A stretch of DNA of 64,000 nt, from NCBI RefSeq assembly GCF_900699785.1, contig NZ_LR535679.1, forward strand, positions 434,001 through 498,000, read 5' to 3'. This document shows, one piece after another, positions 1 through 9,330 of the stretch. The position numbers and the translations under genes are program-made. Under the pieces are notes generated by a model that was given only the letters and a program-made list of their open reading frames with translations, was not told where the DNA came from and did not search any database. This stretch comes from Campylobacter showae. GTDB lineage: Bacteria; Campylobacterota; Campylobacteria; Campylobacterales; Campylobacteraceae. Position 1 is the stretch's first letter. Every line of letters begins with the position of its first letter.

Positions 1-883
1 ATTTAGCCGGAGACGCCGAAACCTTCGAGATATCAAACCACTGCGCGGCTTCTTCTATCGTAAAGATTTCAACCGGCGCCTTGTAACCAAGAGAAACGAT
101 GTAGTTTGCGATGGCTTCTGGCATAAAGCCTTGCGAGAGCAGCCATTTTACGCTACTTTCGTTCTCGCGTTTGCTCATTTTTTTACCCTCGACGTTTAGG
201 ATAATAGGCAGGTGGGCGTAGTTTATCTTTTGCGTATAGCCTAGTCCTTCGCGGATGAGGTCTTGCTTTGGCGTGTTGCTGACGTGATCCTCGCCGCGGA
301 TTACGAAGGTGACGCCCTCTAGCATATCATCGACCGCGCAGGCGAAGTTATAAGTCGGCGTAAAATCAGCCCGCATAATCACGAAGCTATCGACGTTTTC
401 AGGCTCAAAGCTGATCTCGCCCTTTATCGCGTCTTTAAATTTCATCGTGCCTAGCGGCTTTTTCATGCGCACGACGAAAGGTTTTTGGTTATTTAGCACT
501 TCATTGTCGCTTAGATGCTCGCACGTTCCGTCGTAGCGGTAAGCTTCGCCTCTAGCCTTGGCGGCTTCTTTTTTAGCTTCTAGCTCGCTTTCGGTGCAAA
601 AGCACGAAAACGCCTTTTTATCTATCAAAAGCTTTGCTGCAAATTCGCGGTGAAATTTCAAATTTTTACTTTGATAATAAAGCGTGTCCCATTTGATACC
701 GAAAAGCTCCAAAATTTCTAAAATTTCCTTGTCTTTTCCGGGGATATTGCGCTCCTTGTCGGTATCCTCGATGCGGATGATGAAGCCGCTTTTATCCTGA
801 AGCGAACAGACGTAGTTTAGGATCGCAACCCTTAAATTTCCCAGATGCATATCGCCTGTCGGCGACGGCGCAAAACGATACAT
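1..883 (-). CDS. gltX: Glutamyl-tRNA synthetase, partial (3' end outside window)
   Basis: Class I aminoacyl-tRNA synthetase that charges tRNA-Glu (or tRNA-Gln where a GatCAB route exists) in the cytoplasm. The N-terminus reads [16 protein letters not shown], the family's HIGH-type signature region. The second signature, KKMSKRE, lies about 240 residues in. The frame is open to window base 2, so roughly the last third of the protein (anticodon-binding region) is missing because of the window edge, not a mutation. The start is the ATG at 881-883 preceded by AGGAAAC. Campylobacters usually carry two GltX paralogues; I cannot tell which one this is from the fragment. Confidence 0.95.
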   Translation of the reverse strand, partial: MYRFAPSPTGDMHLGNLRVAILNYVCSLQDKSGFIIRIEDTDKERNIPGKDKEILEILELFGIKWDTLYYQSKNLKFHREFAAKLLIDKKAFSCFCTESELEAKKEAAKARGEAYRYDGTCEHLSDNEVLNNQKPFVVRMKKPLGTMKFKDAIKGEISFEPENVDSFVIMRADFTPTYNFACAVDDMLEGVTFVIRGEDHVSNTPKQDLIREGLGYTQKINYAHLPIILNVEGKKMSKRENESSVKWLLSQGFMPEAIANYIVSLGYKAPVEIFTIEEAAQWFDISKVSASPAK

Positions 884-970
884 TTTTGTTTCCTTATTGA
901 TTTTTAGGGGCGATTATAGCATTTTAAGCATTTAACTTGGCTTTTTTATCTTTTGTGAAGCTAAAATAAA

Positions 971-976
971 TATAAT
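971..976 (+). promoter_or_regulatory. mscL -10 box
   Basis: A perfect TATAAT at 971-976 sits 32 bases before the mscL ATG. No good -35 is visible, as is usual for Campylobacter sigma-70 promoters. Transcription should begin near 983, which rules out the in-frame TTG at 976 as the mscL start. Confidence 0.6.
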
Positions 977-1008
977 TGATATCTAATTTTAAAATGCAAA
1001 GGAAAAAC

Positions 1009-1416
1009 ATGAGTTTCGTTAAGGAATTTAAAGAATTCGCGATGCGCGGTAACGTCATCGACATGGCCGTGGGCGTCGTGATCGGAGGGGCTTTCGGTAA
1101 GATCGTTAGCTCGCTAGTGGGCGACGTGATCATGCCGATAGTCGGCGTACTGACGGGCGGCGTAAATTTTACGGATTTAAAATTTACGCTAAAAGACGCG
1201 GTCGGTGATACGGCTGCCGTAACCGTAAACTACGGCTCGTTTATACAAACGATGGTCGATTTTACGATTATCGCGTTTTGTATTTTCTGCGTCGTTAAGG
1301 CTATAAATTCGCTCAAAAAACCAAAAGCGGAGGAGCCAAAAGCCCAGGAGCCTGCGCCGGTGCCTGAGGATATAGCGCTTCTAACCGAAATCAGAGATCT
1401 TTTAAAAAATAAATAA
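1009..1416 (+). CDS. mscL: Large-conductance mechanosensitive channel MscL
   Basis: Homopentameric inner-membrane channel that opens under high membrane tension to release solutes on osmotic downshock. The 135-residue protein starts [18 protein letters not shown], the conserved amphipathic N-terminus. TM1 follows ([21 protein letters not shown]), then a periplasmic loop, TM2 (about residues 78-98) and a charged C-terminal helix ending [12 protein letters not shown]. Length is normal for the family. The ATG at 1009 is chosen because AAGGAA lies just upstream and the more upstream in-frame TTG overlaps the promoter -10. The linker before the C-terminal helix is Pro/Glu/Lys-rich ([17 protein letters not shown]). 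Confidence 0.96.
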   Translation: MSFVKEFKEFAMRGNVIDMAVGVVIGGAFGKIVSSLVGDVIMPIVGVLTGGVNFTDLKFTLKDAVGDTAAVTVNYGSFIQTMVDFTIIAFCIFCVVKAINSLKKPKAEEPKAQEPAPVPEDIALLTEIRDLLKNK

Positions 1417-1424
1417 GAACGCAA

Positions 1425-2063
1425 ATGCTAGAGCAAATCCCGTTTTTTCAGGAGCTAAACGAGGCTGAACTAAAAAGACTAGAAAATATCAGCATCCTAA
1501 AAAAATATAAAAAAGGCGAGTTTTTATTTATGGAGGGCGAGGAGTCAAAGTGGCTCCACCTCCTCATAAAAGGCTCTCTCAAGCTCTATAAAATCGGCCC
1601 TAAAGGCAAAGAGATTTTTATGCATCAGTTTAACGGGATTAGCTTCGTAGCCGAGCTTGCCAACTTTGAAAATATCAAATTTCCGGCGACGGCGATATTT
1701 TTAACCGGCGGCGAGGTACTAAAAATCGACTACGATAAATTTTACGCCGAGTTTTTATCAAACCCGCGCGTATCGCTACAAATAATCAAATCGCTCTCGC
1801 AAAAGCTAAAAATCGCAAGCGAGCTGATACACCAAGAACTTGTGCTAAACTCCGAGGCCAAGGTCGCGAGCTTTCTCGTTAACCACGCCGATCTTTTTAA
1901 CGAGCTAAAACACATCAAAATCGCTTCCATCCTCAACATCACTCCGGAAACGTTTTCAAGGATATTGGCGAAATTTAAAACCCAAAATTTGATTGAACTA
2001 GACGCAAATAATAAAATCGTAAATATCGCTACAAGCGAACTTTTGGAGATGTTTGAGGGATAA
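1425..2063 (+). CDS. Crp/Fnr-family transcriptional regulator
   Basis: A 212-residue regulator with an N-terminal cyclic-nucleotide-binding-type beta-barrel (about residues 10-115), a long dimerisation helix and a C-terminal winged helix (about 145-205; recognition region ITPETFSRILAKFK). It has no cysteine cluster, so it is not an Fe-S Fnr. It also lacks the glycine/arginine pattern expected of a true cAMP site, so its effector cannot be deduced. It starts 8 bases after mscL and is probably co-transcribed. Regulators of this family in campylobacters respond to nitrosative stress, redox or haem; which applies here is unknown. Confidence 0.85.
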   Translation: MLEQIPFFQELNEAELKRLENISILKKYKKGEFLFMEGEESKWLHLLIKGSLKLYKIGPKGKEIFMHQFNGISFVAELANFENIKFPATAIFLTGGEVLKIDYDKFYAEFLSNPRVSLQIIKSLSQKLKIASELIHQELVLNSEAKVASFLVNHADLFNELKHIKIASILNITPETFSRILAKFKTQNLIELDANNKIVNIATSELLEMFEG

Positions 2064-2180
2064 ATTCGGCTTGCCGATTTCATAAATTTAACTCAAATTT
2101 TACTTCGCAACCAATCCGCTAGAATTTTAGAAATTTGATCAAATTTGACGGCATTTAACGCCGAATTTAAACGCGGAATT

Positions 2181-4025
2181 TTAATTTTTCTTCTTTTGTG
2201 CAGCCTCGGTATCTGCTAGCGAGGTGATTTCGTATTTTTTATCGATATAGCCCATTTCTAGTAGCTTATTAAAGATTTTAGCCGTGAGAGGTCCGGCAGC
2301 CAGACCGCCGTGTCCGCCGTGCTCGATGATAACGGTAACGGCATAACGAGGCTCCTCGTATGGTCCGTAAGTCGTGACCCATGCGTGCGAGCGGCGTAGA
2401 TACTCCATATCCTCTTCTTTCATACGCTTTTTTTCAGCCTGTGAGATGCCCACGACCTGCGCGGTACCCGTTTTTGCCGCTAGCGTTATCTTTGCCTCTT
2501 TAAAATATTTATGCGCGGTGCCTTTTTTATGATTTACGACCTCATACATCGCCTTTTGGATGTACGGGAGTTGCTTTTTCTCAAACGGCGTAAGGATATC
2601 GTCCTCCGGCTCAAATTTAACCTCCTCGCCGTTTACGCTGCGTAAAAAATGCGGGACGATATTTTTCCCCGTAGCCAGGATGCCCGTATAGCGCACCACC
2701 TGCATCGGCGTCACGAGGAAGTTGCCCTGTCCGATCGAGGTGATTAGCGTCTCGCCCTGATACCACGGCTGAGCGTATTTTTGCATCTTCCACTCGCGTC
2801 CTGGCACGATACCGACAAATTCGTTAGGTAGATCCACTCCGCTTTTTTGCCCAAAACCCAACCGCTCTAAAACCGGGGTTATAGCGTCGATACCGACCTT
2901 TAAGCTGCCTTTATAAAAATAATCGTCGCAGCTCTCTCGGATGGCCGAGTTCATATCCATAAAACCGTGTCCATAGACGTTCCAGCAGCGGAAATTTCGT
3001 CCTCCAAGCTCAAATGAGCCAGAGCAAAAATACCCATCGGAGCGGCTCATCTTGCCGGTGTCTAAAAACGCCATCGCCACGCCCATTTTTATAACCGAGC
3101 CCGGCGGATAAAGGCCGTTTACGAGCTTGTTCGTAAAGGGATGATCGATACTTTTAACAAGCTCGTCCCATTTAGCCTGCGATAACCCCGTAACAAACGG
3201 ATTTAGATCATACTCGGGGAAGCTGCCAGCAGCCAGTATCGAGCCGTCTTTCACGTCCATAACGATGATGACGCCCGCGTTATCGCCGAAAATTTCCTCG
3301 ATGTATTTTTGCATCTCAAGGTCGATCGTAAGCGATATATCCGAGCTTTGCGGGTAGCTCACGGATATCTCCTCGACCTCCTGATTTAGCGCGTTTACTT
3401 TTACCTTTCGCACGCCCTCTTGCCCCTGCAAGACGGAGTTATAAAAGCGCTCCGTGCCGCTTCTACCCGTGTGATTGGTTAGCTTTGCGACAGGGTCGGA
3501 CTCGACGTCTTGCTGGTTTGCGCGGCCGACGTAGCCGATGATGTGCGAGGCTAAATTTGCATAAGGATAGTGGCGCTTGGATGCCGGTTTAACCTCTAAA
3601 TTTTCTCGCAGAGAAAGCTCGGCTATACGCGGTATCATCTTGTCATAATCCATAAAATCGATAATCTGAATAAAATCTTGATTATAAGGCGAGTCGGCCT
3701 TGACGTATTCGCGCTTTAGTTTCGTGACGTTTAAGTCCTCAAACAAATTTTGTAAATTTGCAAGCTCGGCGTCTAAAATCTCCGCCCTCTTGCCGCTTAG
3801 ATGCGGCTTTAACGCGACGGAAAAACCGAGGCGATTTACTGCCATCGGACGGCCTTTGGCGTCCAAAATCAGTCCTCTAACGGGAGCTAGATACTGCGTT
3901 TTTACCGCATTTTGCTCGGCGATCTCTTCGTAAAAGTCGTTTGATTTGACGCTAAGATAATAAACGCGCACCAGCAAAAGCACCCAGACGCTAAATATGA
4001 TGCCAAACACTATACGCATCCTCAT
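2181..4025 (-). CDS. mrdA: Penicillin-binding protein 2 (elongasome transpeptidase)
   Basis: Class B PBP that cross-links peptidoglycan during lateral wall growth with RodA. It has one N-terminal membrane anchor (residues 6-24), a PBP dimer domain (about 45-215) and a transpeptidase domain. Catalytic motifs are complete: S310-V-I-K313 with the nucleophilic Ser, S365-C-D367, and K518-T-G520. At 614 residues the length is normal. The C. jejuni counterpart is called pbpC. Its start overlaps the stop of the upstream membrane-protein gene by 4 bases, so the two are translationally coupled. The partner rodA is also in this window (34.3 kb), in a different operon. Confidence 0.95.
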   Translation of the reverse strand: MRMRIVFGIIFSVWVLLLVRVYYLSVKSNDFYEEIAEQNAVKTQYLAPVRGLILDAKGRPMAVNRLGFSVALKPHLSGKRAEILDAELANLQNLFEDLNVTKLKREYVKADSPYNQDFIQIIDFMDYDKMIPRIAELSLRENLEVKPASKRHYPYANLASHIIGYVGRANQQDVESDPVAKLTNHTGRSGTERFYNSVLQGQEGVRKVKVNALNQEVEEISVSYPQSSDISLTIDLEMQKYIEEIFGDNAGVIIVMDVKDGSILAAGSFPEYDLNPFVTGLSQAKWDELVKSIDHPFTNKLVNGLYPPGSVIKMGVAMAFLDTGKMSRSDGYFCSGSFELGGRNFRCWNVYGHGFMDMNSAIRESCDDYFYKGSLKVGIDAITPVLERLGFGQKSGVDLPNEFVGIVPGREWKMQKYAQPWYQGETLITSIGQGNFLVTPMQVVRYTGILATGKNIVPHFLRSVNGEEVKFEPEDDILTPFEKKQLPYIQKAMYEVVNHKKGTAHKYFKEAKITLAAKTGTAQVVGISQAEKKRMKEEDMEYLRRSHAWVTTYGPYEEPRYAVTVIIEHGGHGGLAAGPLTAKIFNKLLEMGYIDKKYEITSLADTEAAQKKKN

Positions 4026-4525
4026 AAGCGCCCCTTAAACAAAACTACCGCTAAAACGGACTCTACGCCGACGTAGATCAGGTACTCGTAGTCAAATTTT
4101 AGCATCGGCAAATTTGCCGCGTAAGAGATAAAAGAGCTGGTGGCACAAGTCCAAACATAACCGCTAGCGACGAATCCGACAGTCAAAAGCTCTCTTGATT
4201 TTAGCGTAACGATGAGCCAATCAGACATCAAATAATAAAAAAGCATAAACGCAATCACCGCCGAAAACAGAGCAAATCCGTGCGCCTGCTCGGCAAAAGT
4301 GAGGTAAAATAGACAAAAATACCACTCCTTGCCAAACTCCTTGAGCGTCTTTTGTTTTTGCAAGGTTAGCATGATCATGTAAGTAAAAAATATCCCTATA
4401 AGAGGCGGCAGATGCGTAAATACGGTCGTTATGCTCTGATAAAACACAAGAAAAGCAACCCAAGCAAGCTGCTTTAAAAACCGCTTCTCCGCGCCAAGTC
4501 TTCGCATCGCCGCACTCGTTCGCAT
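4022..4525 (-). CDS. MreD-like integral membrane protein upstream of PBP2
   Basis: A 167-residue protein with about five hydrophobic segments, at the position MreD often occupies before mrdA. Gene order matches the unnamed membrane protein between engB and pbpC in C. jejuni (Cj0651). Sequence similarity to MreD is not obvious by eye, so the role in rod-shape or elongasome assembly is inferred from location and topology. An internal methionine (MRRLGAEKRF, position 7) is an alternative start. Confidence 0.7.
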   Translation of the reverse strand: MRTSAAMRRLGAEKRFLKQLAWVAFLVFYQSITTVFTHLPPLIGIFFTYMIMLTLQKQKTLKEFGKEWYFCLFYLTFAEQAHGFALFSAVIAFMLFYYLMSDWLIVTLKSRELLTVGFVASGYVWTCATSSFISYAANLPMLKFDYEYLIYVGVESVLAVVLFKGRL

Positions 4526-4613
4526 CGTTATAGGTTTTTAGCTAAATTTGCAAATTTAGCTAGGAAATTTGATGGTAAAAATGCCAAAATTTGCCTGCGG
4601 CTTTTTGATTTCA

Positions 4614-5237
4614 TTACAGCCCCAGCGCGTTTAGATATATAAGCCCATTTGCCTTTTCTACGCCCGTTTTTTTAAGCGCCGAAACGAAATGCGCGCCCGG
4701 ATAGACTTTTAAAACCGCACTTTTTTGGCTTTGATTTAGCTTGTCTGATTTTGTGAGAAAATTTAAAATTTTTTGATCGGGGCGCAGGAAGCTTTGCAGA
4801 TAATCATTCACGTCCCTATCGATTTGCATATCAAACTGGCGCGAGTCGATGAGATGCACGAAAAGCTTGATGTTGGCTCTAAATTTTAAATATTCGTCAA
4901 GGTTTTTTTTCCACTGCGCGTGCATGCTTTTAGCCACTTTGGCGTATCCAAAGCCCGGCAGATCGACGAAGGTCAAATTTGCCCTCTCCTCGCTTAGTTC
5001 GCCTTGCTCGTTTTTGATACCGCGCGCATACTCGACCTCGAAAAAATTTATGAGGCGCGTTTTGCCCGGCGTCGAGCTGCTTTTGGCTAGGCCTTTTTGA
5101 TTAACCAGGGCGTTTATGAGGCTGCTTTTACCGACGTTTGAGCGCCCCAAAAACGCTACTTCGCTAGAATTTGCAGGCGGAGCCAGCGAGATGTCGGGCG
5201 CTGAAACGAGAAATTTTGCGTTTAAAACGCGGATCAC
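4614..5237 (-). CDS. engB: Ribosome-biogenesis GTPase EngB/YihA
   Basis: TrmE-Era-EngA-like small GTPase required for 50S subunit assembly. Visible nucleotide-binding motifs: G1 GRSNVGKSS (about residues 31-39), G2 region TPGKT, G3 DLPGFG, G4 TKSDK and G5 VSA. The 207-residue length is usual. The start codon overlaps the lptA stop by 4 bases, placing this gene in the same minus-strand operon as the LPS-transport genes. Confidence 0.95.
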   Translation of the reverse strand: MIRVLNAKFLVSAPDISLAPPANSSEVAFLGRSNVGKSSLINALVNQKGLAKSSSTPGKTRLINFFEVEYARGIKNEQGELSEERANLTFVDLPGFGYAKVAKSMHAQWKKNLDEYLKFRANIKLFVHLIDSRQFDMQIDRDVNDYLQSFLRPDQKILNFLTKSDKLNQSQKSAVLKVYPGAHFVSALKKTGVEKANGLIYLNALGL

Positions 5238-5707
5238 TTTTTGTCCTCGACCTGGAATATAAATTTAACCGGCTCTTTTTTGCCGCTGTTTACGTTATAC
5301 GTTCCGCTGTTTTGATTGACGGTGATCTTTTCGCCGTAGACTTTTTTATCGGTTTCTATCTCGTGTAAAAATCCGTTGCCGTTTATCGTATATAAATTCG
5401 GCGCAGGCTCGTAAATAAGCTCGCTACCGCTACCGTCGTATGTTTTATTTTTGATAAATACTCTAAATTTGGCGTTGCCCGAGGCTACGTATTTGGTTGG
5501 ATTTTTCTTGGAATCAAAATAAATAATAACCTTGTCCGCCGTCAATACGTCTTTACCTTTGGTGATTTTTACTTTGCCGCTAAATTCGCCCATAAATTTA
5601 CTCTCGTCGGCAAAAAAATTATCGGCATTAACCTCTACCTGCTCGGCAAATAACGGCAGAAAGCAAAATACCAGCAGAGTTCCTATCGCCTTTCTTGCTC
5701 TATCCAT
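5234..5707 (-). CDS. lptA: LptA, periplasmic LPS-transport bridge protein
   Basis: OstA-domain protein that forms the periplasmic bridge carrying lipooligosaccharide between LptBFGC and LptDE. It has an N-terminal signal peptide (residues 1-21, ending LFAEQVEV) and an OstA beta-jellyroll with the typical FxGxVxITxGxDxLxAD pattern (GEFSGKVKITKGKDVLTADK). The 157-residue length is normal. It overlaps lptC by 25 bases, consistent with coupled synthesis of the two partners. Confidence 0.9.
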   Translation of the reverse strand: MDRARKAIGTLLVFCFLPLFAEQVEVNADNFFADESKFMGEFSGKVKITKGKDVLTADKVIIYFDSKKNPTKYVASGNAKFRVFIKNKTYDGSGSELIYEPAPNLYTINGNGFLHEIETDKKVYGEKITVNQNSGTYNVNSGKKEPVKFIFQVEDKK

Positions 5708-6207
5708 CCTTGAAATCCTTTTATTTTAGTTGTTTTTAAATTCAAATCATAAATTAAACTATTGCCGGTAATTTTATCCCCGTTTTGAGTCATAACGAAC
5801 GGGGTATTACTGATGGCTATTTTTTTCTTTATATCATAAGTGGCTTCATTAGACACAAATTTAAGGTTTTCGTTGTTTATATATCTAACATTATTTTTAA
5901 ATTTTAATAAATCTTCTTGATAAATCGCCTCATCCGAACTGATATTGTGCTCCTTGTCGCCCATTATCGCCACGCCTTTAAATTTTAAACACTCGTCTCT
6001 ATCTTTATATCTATTGCACGTATCGGCTTCATATCTGGCGTTTACTGCAGTGGCGTTCATCTCGTAGTCCGTGACCACGCTCATCTGCATGCTCGCGCTC
6101 ACCTCGCCGCCGCTTAAAAGATCGCTATAGTAAGGCTCCTCAATCGCCAAATAAACCATCGCCACGCTAAAAACGCTAACGACTAGGTAAAAAATCCTTA
6201 TAACCAA
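5683..6207 (-). CDS. lptC: LptC, LPS export ABC-complex periplasmic protein
   Basis: A 174-residue protein with a single N-terminal membrane anchor (about residues 4-23) and a periplasmic LptC/YrbK-type jellyroll. It receives lipooligosaccharide from LptBFG and hands it to LptA, its downstream neighbour. Assignment rests on the anchor, the repeated beta-strand pattern (KFVSNEATYDIKKKIA, KITGNSLIYDL) and the kdsC-lptC-lptA order. It overlaps kdsC by 10 bases. Confidence 0.85.
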   Translation of the reverse strand: MVIRIFYLVVSVFSVAMVYLAIEEPYYSDLLSGGEVSASMQMSVVTDYEMNATAVNARYEADTCNRYKDRDECLKFKGVAIMGDKEHNISSDEAIYQEDLLKFKNNVRYINNENLKFVSNEATYDIKKKIAISNTPFVMTQNGDKITGNSLIYDLNLKTTKIKGFQGWIEQERR

Positions 6208-6686
6208 CGTTTAGCCCACTCTTGCATTAGGCCCTCGCTACGGATAAGTATCTCTATCATCTCGCGCACCGCGCCGTTGCCGCCTTTGTAGTTTAGTTTC
6301 GTTCTTACTTCAAGCTCTTTGATTGCGTTTTTTGGCTTAAAGCTCCATCCGACGCTTTTTAGCAGCTTGTAGTCGTTATAATCATCGCCTATAGCTGCAG
6401 CGCTTTCAAACTCCAGCCCTTCAAATTCTAGTATCTGTTTTGCGACTTCAAGCTTATCGCTAACGCCTTGATAGACGTGCGTTATCTTTAAATCCTGCGC
6501 CCTTTTTTCGACGATAGGCGAGCTTCTGCCCGTGATGATCGCGACTTTTTTCCCGAGCTTTAGCCAGCTCTCGATAGCATATCCGTCCTTGACGTCAAAA
6601 AATTTAAGCTCGTCGCCGTTTGGGCTATAGACGATCTTGCCGTCGGTTAGGCAACCATCGACGTCTAAAAATATAATCTCTATCAT
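6198..6686 (-). CDS. kdsC: KDO-8-phosphate phosphatase (HAD family)
   Basis: Dephosphorylates 3-deoxy-D-manno-octulosonate 8-phosphate in the KDO branch of LPS core synthesis. HAD motif I FLDVDGCLTDG gives the nucleophile Asp8 and general acid Asp10. Motif II is IITGRSS and motif IV is GDDYND. At 162 residues without a cap domain it has the size of a tetrameric C0-type KdsC. It sits directly upstream of the LPS-export genes lptC/lptA and overlaps hisB by 4 bases. Confidence 0.9.
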   Translation of the reverse strand: MIEIIFLDVDGCLTDGKIVYSPNGDELKFFDVKDGYAIESWLKLGKKVAIITGRSSPIVEKRAQDLKITHVYQGVSDKLEVAKQILEFEGLEFESAAAIGDDYNDYKLLKSVGWSFKPKNAIKELEVRTKLNYKGGNGAVREMIEILIRSEGLMQEWAKRWL

Positions 6687-7246
6687 AGCACGCCTTTCGT
6701 GCTAGGTACGCCGACTCTGGAGTTTTTGGCCAGAGCCCTTCTTAGCGCGACGGCGCAGGCCTTAAAGCTAGCCTCCAAAATATGATGAGAGTTTCGTCCG
6801 CGGATTTTAGAGATATGCAGCGTAATCGCGGCATTAAAAGCCAGAGCCTGGAAAAATTCGTTTGTCAGCTCTACGTCAAATTCGCCGACTTTGCCCTCGT
6901 TTATACTTTCATATACCAAAAACGGGCGATTTGAGAGGTCAAGGGCACAGTTTACCGCTGCCTCATCCATAACCACCGTTGCTTCGCCAAATCTCTCGAC
7001 TCCGCTAAGCGGATAAATTTTCTCGCGCAAAGCCTGCCCGATGACGATACCCACATCCTCTACGCTATGATGAAAATCCACGTGCAAATCGCCCCTGCAG
7101 ACAAGCTTCATATCAAAAAGAGCGTGCTTGCAAAAAGCCTCGAGCATATGATCGAAAAATCCTATGCCTGTGTTTATCTCGGCTTTACCGCTACCGTAAA
7201 TTTCAAGCTCTAGGCTAATATCCGTCTCTTTTGTCTTTCTTTGCAT
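6683..7246 (-). CDS. hisB: Imidazoleglycerol-phosphate dehydratase (monofunctional)
   Basis: Sixth step of histidine biosynthesis: dehydrates imidazoleglycerol phosphate to imidazole-acetol phosphate. The metal-binding His/Glu motifs are present in both repeats: FFDHMLEAFCKHA and DFHHSVEDVG, then RGRNSHHILEASFKA. At 187 residues it has only the dehydratase domain. C. jejuni, as I recall, has a bifunctional HisB with a histidinol-phosphatase domain in a his operon. Here the gene lies alone inside an envelope-biogenesis operon between kdsC and rlpA. Confidence 0.93.
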   Translation of the reverse strand: MQRKTKETDISLELEIYGSGKAEINTGIGFFDHMLEAFCKHALFDMKLVCRGDLHVDFHHSVEDVGIVIGQALREKIYPLSGVERFGEATVVMDEAAVNCALDLSNRPFLVYESINEGKVGEFDVELTNEFFQALAFNAAITLHISKIRGRNSHHILEASFKACAVALRRALAKNSRVGVPSTKGVL

Positions 7247-7247
7247 T

Positions 7248-8123
7248 TTATTCCCTCACGAAAAATGCGCCAGAGATGTGCCCTGCGCTTATGAAGTCTT
7301 TTGCTTCCTCTTCGCTTCTAAAGCCGCTTATAAATACTCTGTAAATTTTACCGCCGTCAAGCTCGTAGGACTTTATAACGGTATCATAAGCGCCATTGCC
7401 GTATTGCCCCGCATGCTGCTGCTTAAAGGCATTTGCGCCGCTTAAATTTTTAAATGCACCGATTTGCACCATGAAAATACCGCCAACAAAAGTTTGTTGT
7501 TGCTGTTGTTGCGGCTGCGACTTAGTCTGAGCGCTCGGTTTTTGCGAGCTAGGTTGTTTTGAGCTAGGCTGCGACGATGCTACGACCGCTGCTCCGCCGA
7601 CATTGCCGTTAAAGCCGACGACCTCTAGTAAAACCGGAGCCGTACCGGCGTTAAACACGTCAAGTTTCACCGCACCCGTTTTTGACAGGTCTATCACGCG
7701 CCCTGCAACGAAAGGTCCGCGGTCGTTGATACGTACGATGATATTTTTACCGTTTTTTATATTCGTCACGCGCACCATCGTGTTCATCGGCAGAGTCTTG
7801 TGCGCCGCCGTCATAGCGTGCATATCATAGGTCTCGCCGTTTGACGTCTTTTTACCGTGAAAATCCGGACCGTACCAGCTGGCTATACCGCTAGCTCTAT
7901 CGCCGACTTTTACGACGGTTGGATAGTAGGTTTTACCGTTTATGGTGTATGGGCGCATGGTTGCTTCATGCATGCCCTTTGAGCTATTTATCTTGCCGCT
8001 TTTTTTTGAGCCGCCGCTACCGGTTATCCCGCCAAACGGCGAAGTCAAGAACGAACAGCCGCTCATAAAAAATACGAAAAATAGACTAAAAAATATAAAT
8101 TTAGCCCTACTCGGTTGCGGCAA
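7248..8123 (-). CDS. rlpA: RlpA-like septal/lateral lipoprotein with SPOR domain
   Basis: A 291-residue lipoprotein with lipobox MSGC (Cys23). A double-psi beta-barrel follows (about residues 78-160; GIASWYGPDFHGKKTSNGE and ITVRINDRGPF-type signatures), then a low-complexity Ser/Pro/Gln linker with a run of glutamines. A C-terminal SPOR domain (about 215-291) should bind glycan strands lacking stem peptides. RlpA proteins are lytic transglycosylases or division-site proteins in some bacteria. Its start overlaps the end of the upstream mltD by 17 bases, so two glycan-cleaving proteins are made together. Confidence 0.9.
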   Translation of the reverse strand: MPQPSRAKFIFFSLFFVFFMSGCSFLTSPFGGITGSGGSKKSGKINSSKGMHEATMRPYTINGKTYYPTVVKVGDRASGIASWYGPDFHGKKTSNGETYDMHAMTAAHKTLPMNTMVRVTNIKNGKNIIVRINDRGPFVAGRVIDLSKTGAVKLDVFNAGTAPVLLEVVGFNGNVGGAAVVASSQPSSKQPSSQKPSAQTKSQPQQQQQQTFVGGIFMVQIGAFKNLSGANAFKQQHAGQYGNGAYDTVIKSYELDGGKIYRVFISGFRSEEEAKDFISAGHISGAFFVRE

Positions 8124-9318
8124 GTTTGGCTCCGATCGAGCTGTTTGAGCTCATAAGCGTATTAGCTTCTTTTAAATCCTCAAGCGCTACGTCAAATTTC
8201 TGCGAAACCTCCCCGAGCGTATCGCCGCTTTTAACCATGTACTCGGCTAGGTAGTTGACGTTTTGCTCGCTTGGTATGACTAGCTTTTGATTAGGCTTGA
8301 TCTCATTTGAGGCAAGGTCGTTATACTCTTTTATGATTTTATGATTTACGCCAGTTTTTTTAGCTATAGTTAGCAACGTGTCGCTTTCTTTGACGGTATA
8401 AATCTCAAATTTTCTATTTTGCGCCGCCTCGAAGTTATCGCTAAACATTTTCTTTTTGTTTGATGGGATATAAAGATAATAAGGCTTTTCCGTCGGCGGA
8501 GTGTAGACGAATTTTAGATGCATATTGTATTCTTTCATCTTTTTTAGGCTAAGCCCTATGCTGTCTCCGACCTCCATTAGCGTTGTGCCGCCCGGAACGT
8601 CTATTTTTGATAATTCTATGCCATTCGTACCGCTTAGAGCCTGCGTTTTAGCTAGTAAATTTTCCTGCTCTTTGGCTATGTGCGCGATAGTTAAAATTTT
8701 CTTTACGAATCTTTTCGTCTCTTTTGGGATGTAGCTTTTTTTATCGTCTAGCAATGTAGCTAGATCAGTGGTTCCGGCTTTTCTGATGCCCTCTCTTAAC
8801 CTTGCTTCGCCGCAGTTATAGGCCATCATCGCAAGATACCATTTGCCAAAGTCGTTTTTTAGGCTTTGTAGATATTTTGTAGCTGCGGCGGTGGCTGCCA
8901 TCGGGTCTTTTCGCTCGTCGGTGTACTTATCGACTCTAAGGCCGTAAAGCTTCGCCGTAGACTCCATAAACTGCCAAATTCCGATAGCTTTTTTACTGGA
9001 AACTATATTATTTGAAAACCCGGACTCAGTCATAGCAAGATATAAAAACGACTCCGGTATACCTGAGTCTTTTATGATCTTTTGAAGCATCGGGATGTGT
9101 TTGTAGCCGTTTTTGACGGTATCGGTAAACTCTTTTCTCTTACCGTCCTTGATGGAATTTTTTATAGAAGCGTAGTGAGAGCTTTGTAAAAATTTAGCGT
9201 CTATGTCGAATTCTTTTAATATCATCTTTTGGGTTTGCTCTGCGTCGTTGCTAGCCGCGGTCGCGAAAAGCCACCCCGTACATGCTAGACACAGCATTAT
9301 TACTCTAAAGATTTTCAT
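8107..9318 (-). CDS. mltD: Membrane-bound lytic transglycosylase (MltD type) with LysM
   Basis: Secreted muramidase-like enzyme that cleaves MurNAc-GlcNAc bonds with 1,6-anhydro formation. A signal peptide covers residues 1-20. The SLT domain (about 90-220) has catalytic Glu in the TESGFSNNIVS block, the GIWQFME block and MAYNCGEARL. C-terminal LysM motifs (YTVKESDTLLTIAKKTG and YMVKSGDTLGEVSQKF) bind peptidoglycan. Length 403. Equivalent by context to C. jejuni Cj0645. Confidence 0.9.
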   Translation of the reverse strand: MKIFRVIMLCLACTGWLFATAASNDAEQTQKMILKEFDIDAKFLQSSHYASIKNSIKDGKRKEFTDTVKNGYKHIPMLQKIIKDSGIPESFLYLAMTESGFSNNIVSSKKAIGIWQFMESTAKLYGLRVDKYTDERKDPMAATAAATKYLQSLKNDFGKWYLAMMAYNCGEARLREGIRKAGTTDLATLLDDKKSYIPKETKRFVKKILTIAHIAKEQENLLAKTQALSGTNGIELSKIDVPGGTTLMEVGDSIGLSLKKMKEYNMHLKFVYTPPTEKPYYLYIPSNKKKMFSDNFEAAQNRKFEIYTVKESDTLLTIAKKTGVNHKIIKEYNDLASNEIKPNQKLVIPSEQNVNYLAEYMVKSGDTLGEVSQKFDVALEDLKEANTLMSSNSSIGAKLAATE

Positions 9319-9330
9319 TTTTCTCCTTGA

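Noticed and set aside
976..1008. Upstream TTG start for mscL
   Set aside because: It overlaps the TATAAT -10 box, and the ATG at 1009 has the Shine-Dalgarno and matches the family N-terminus.
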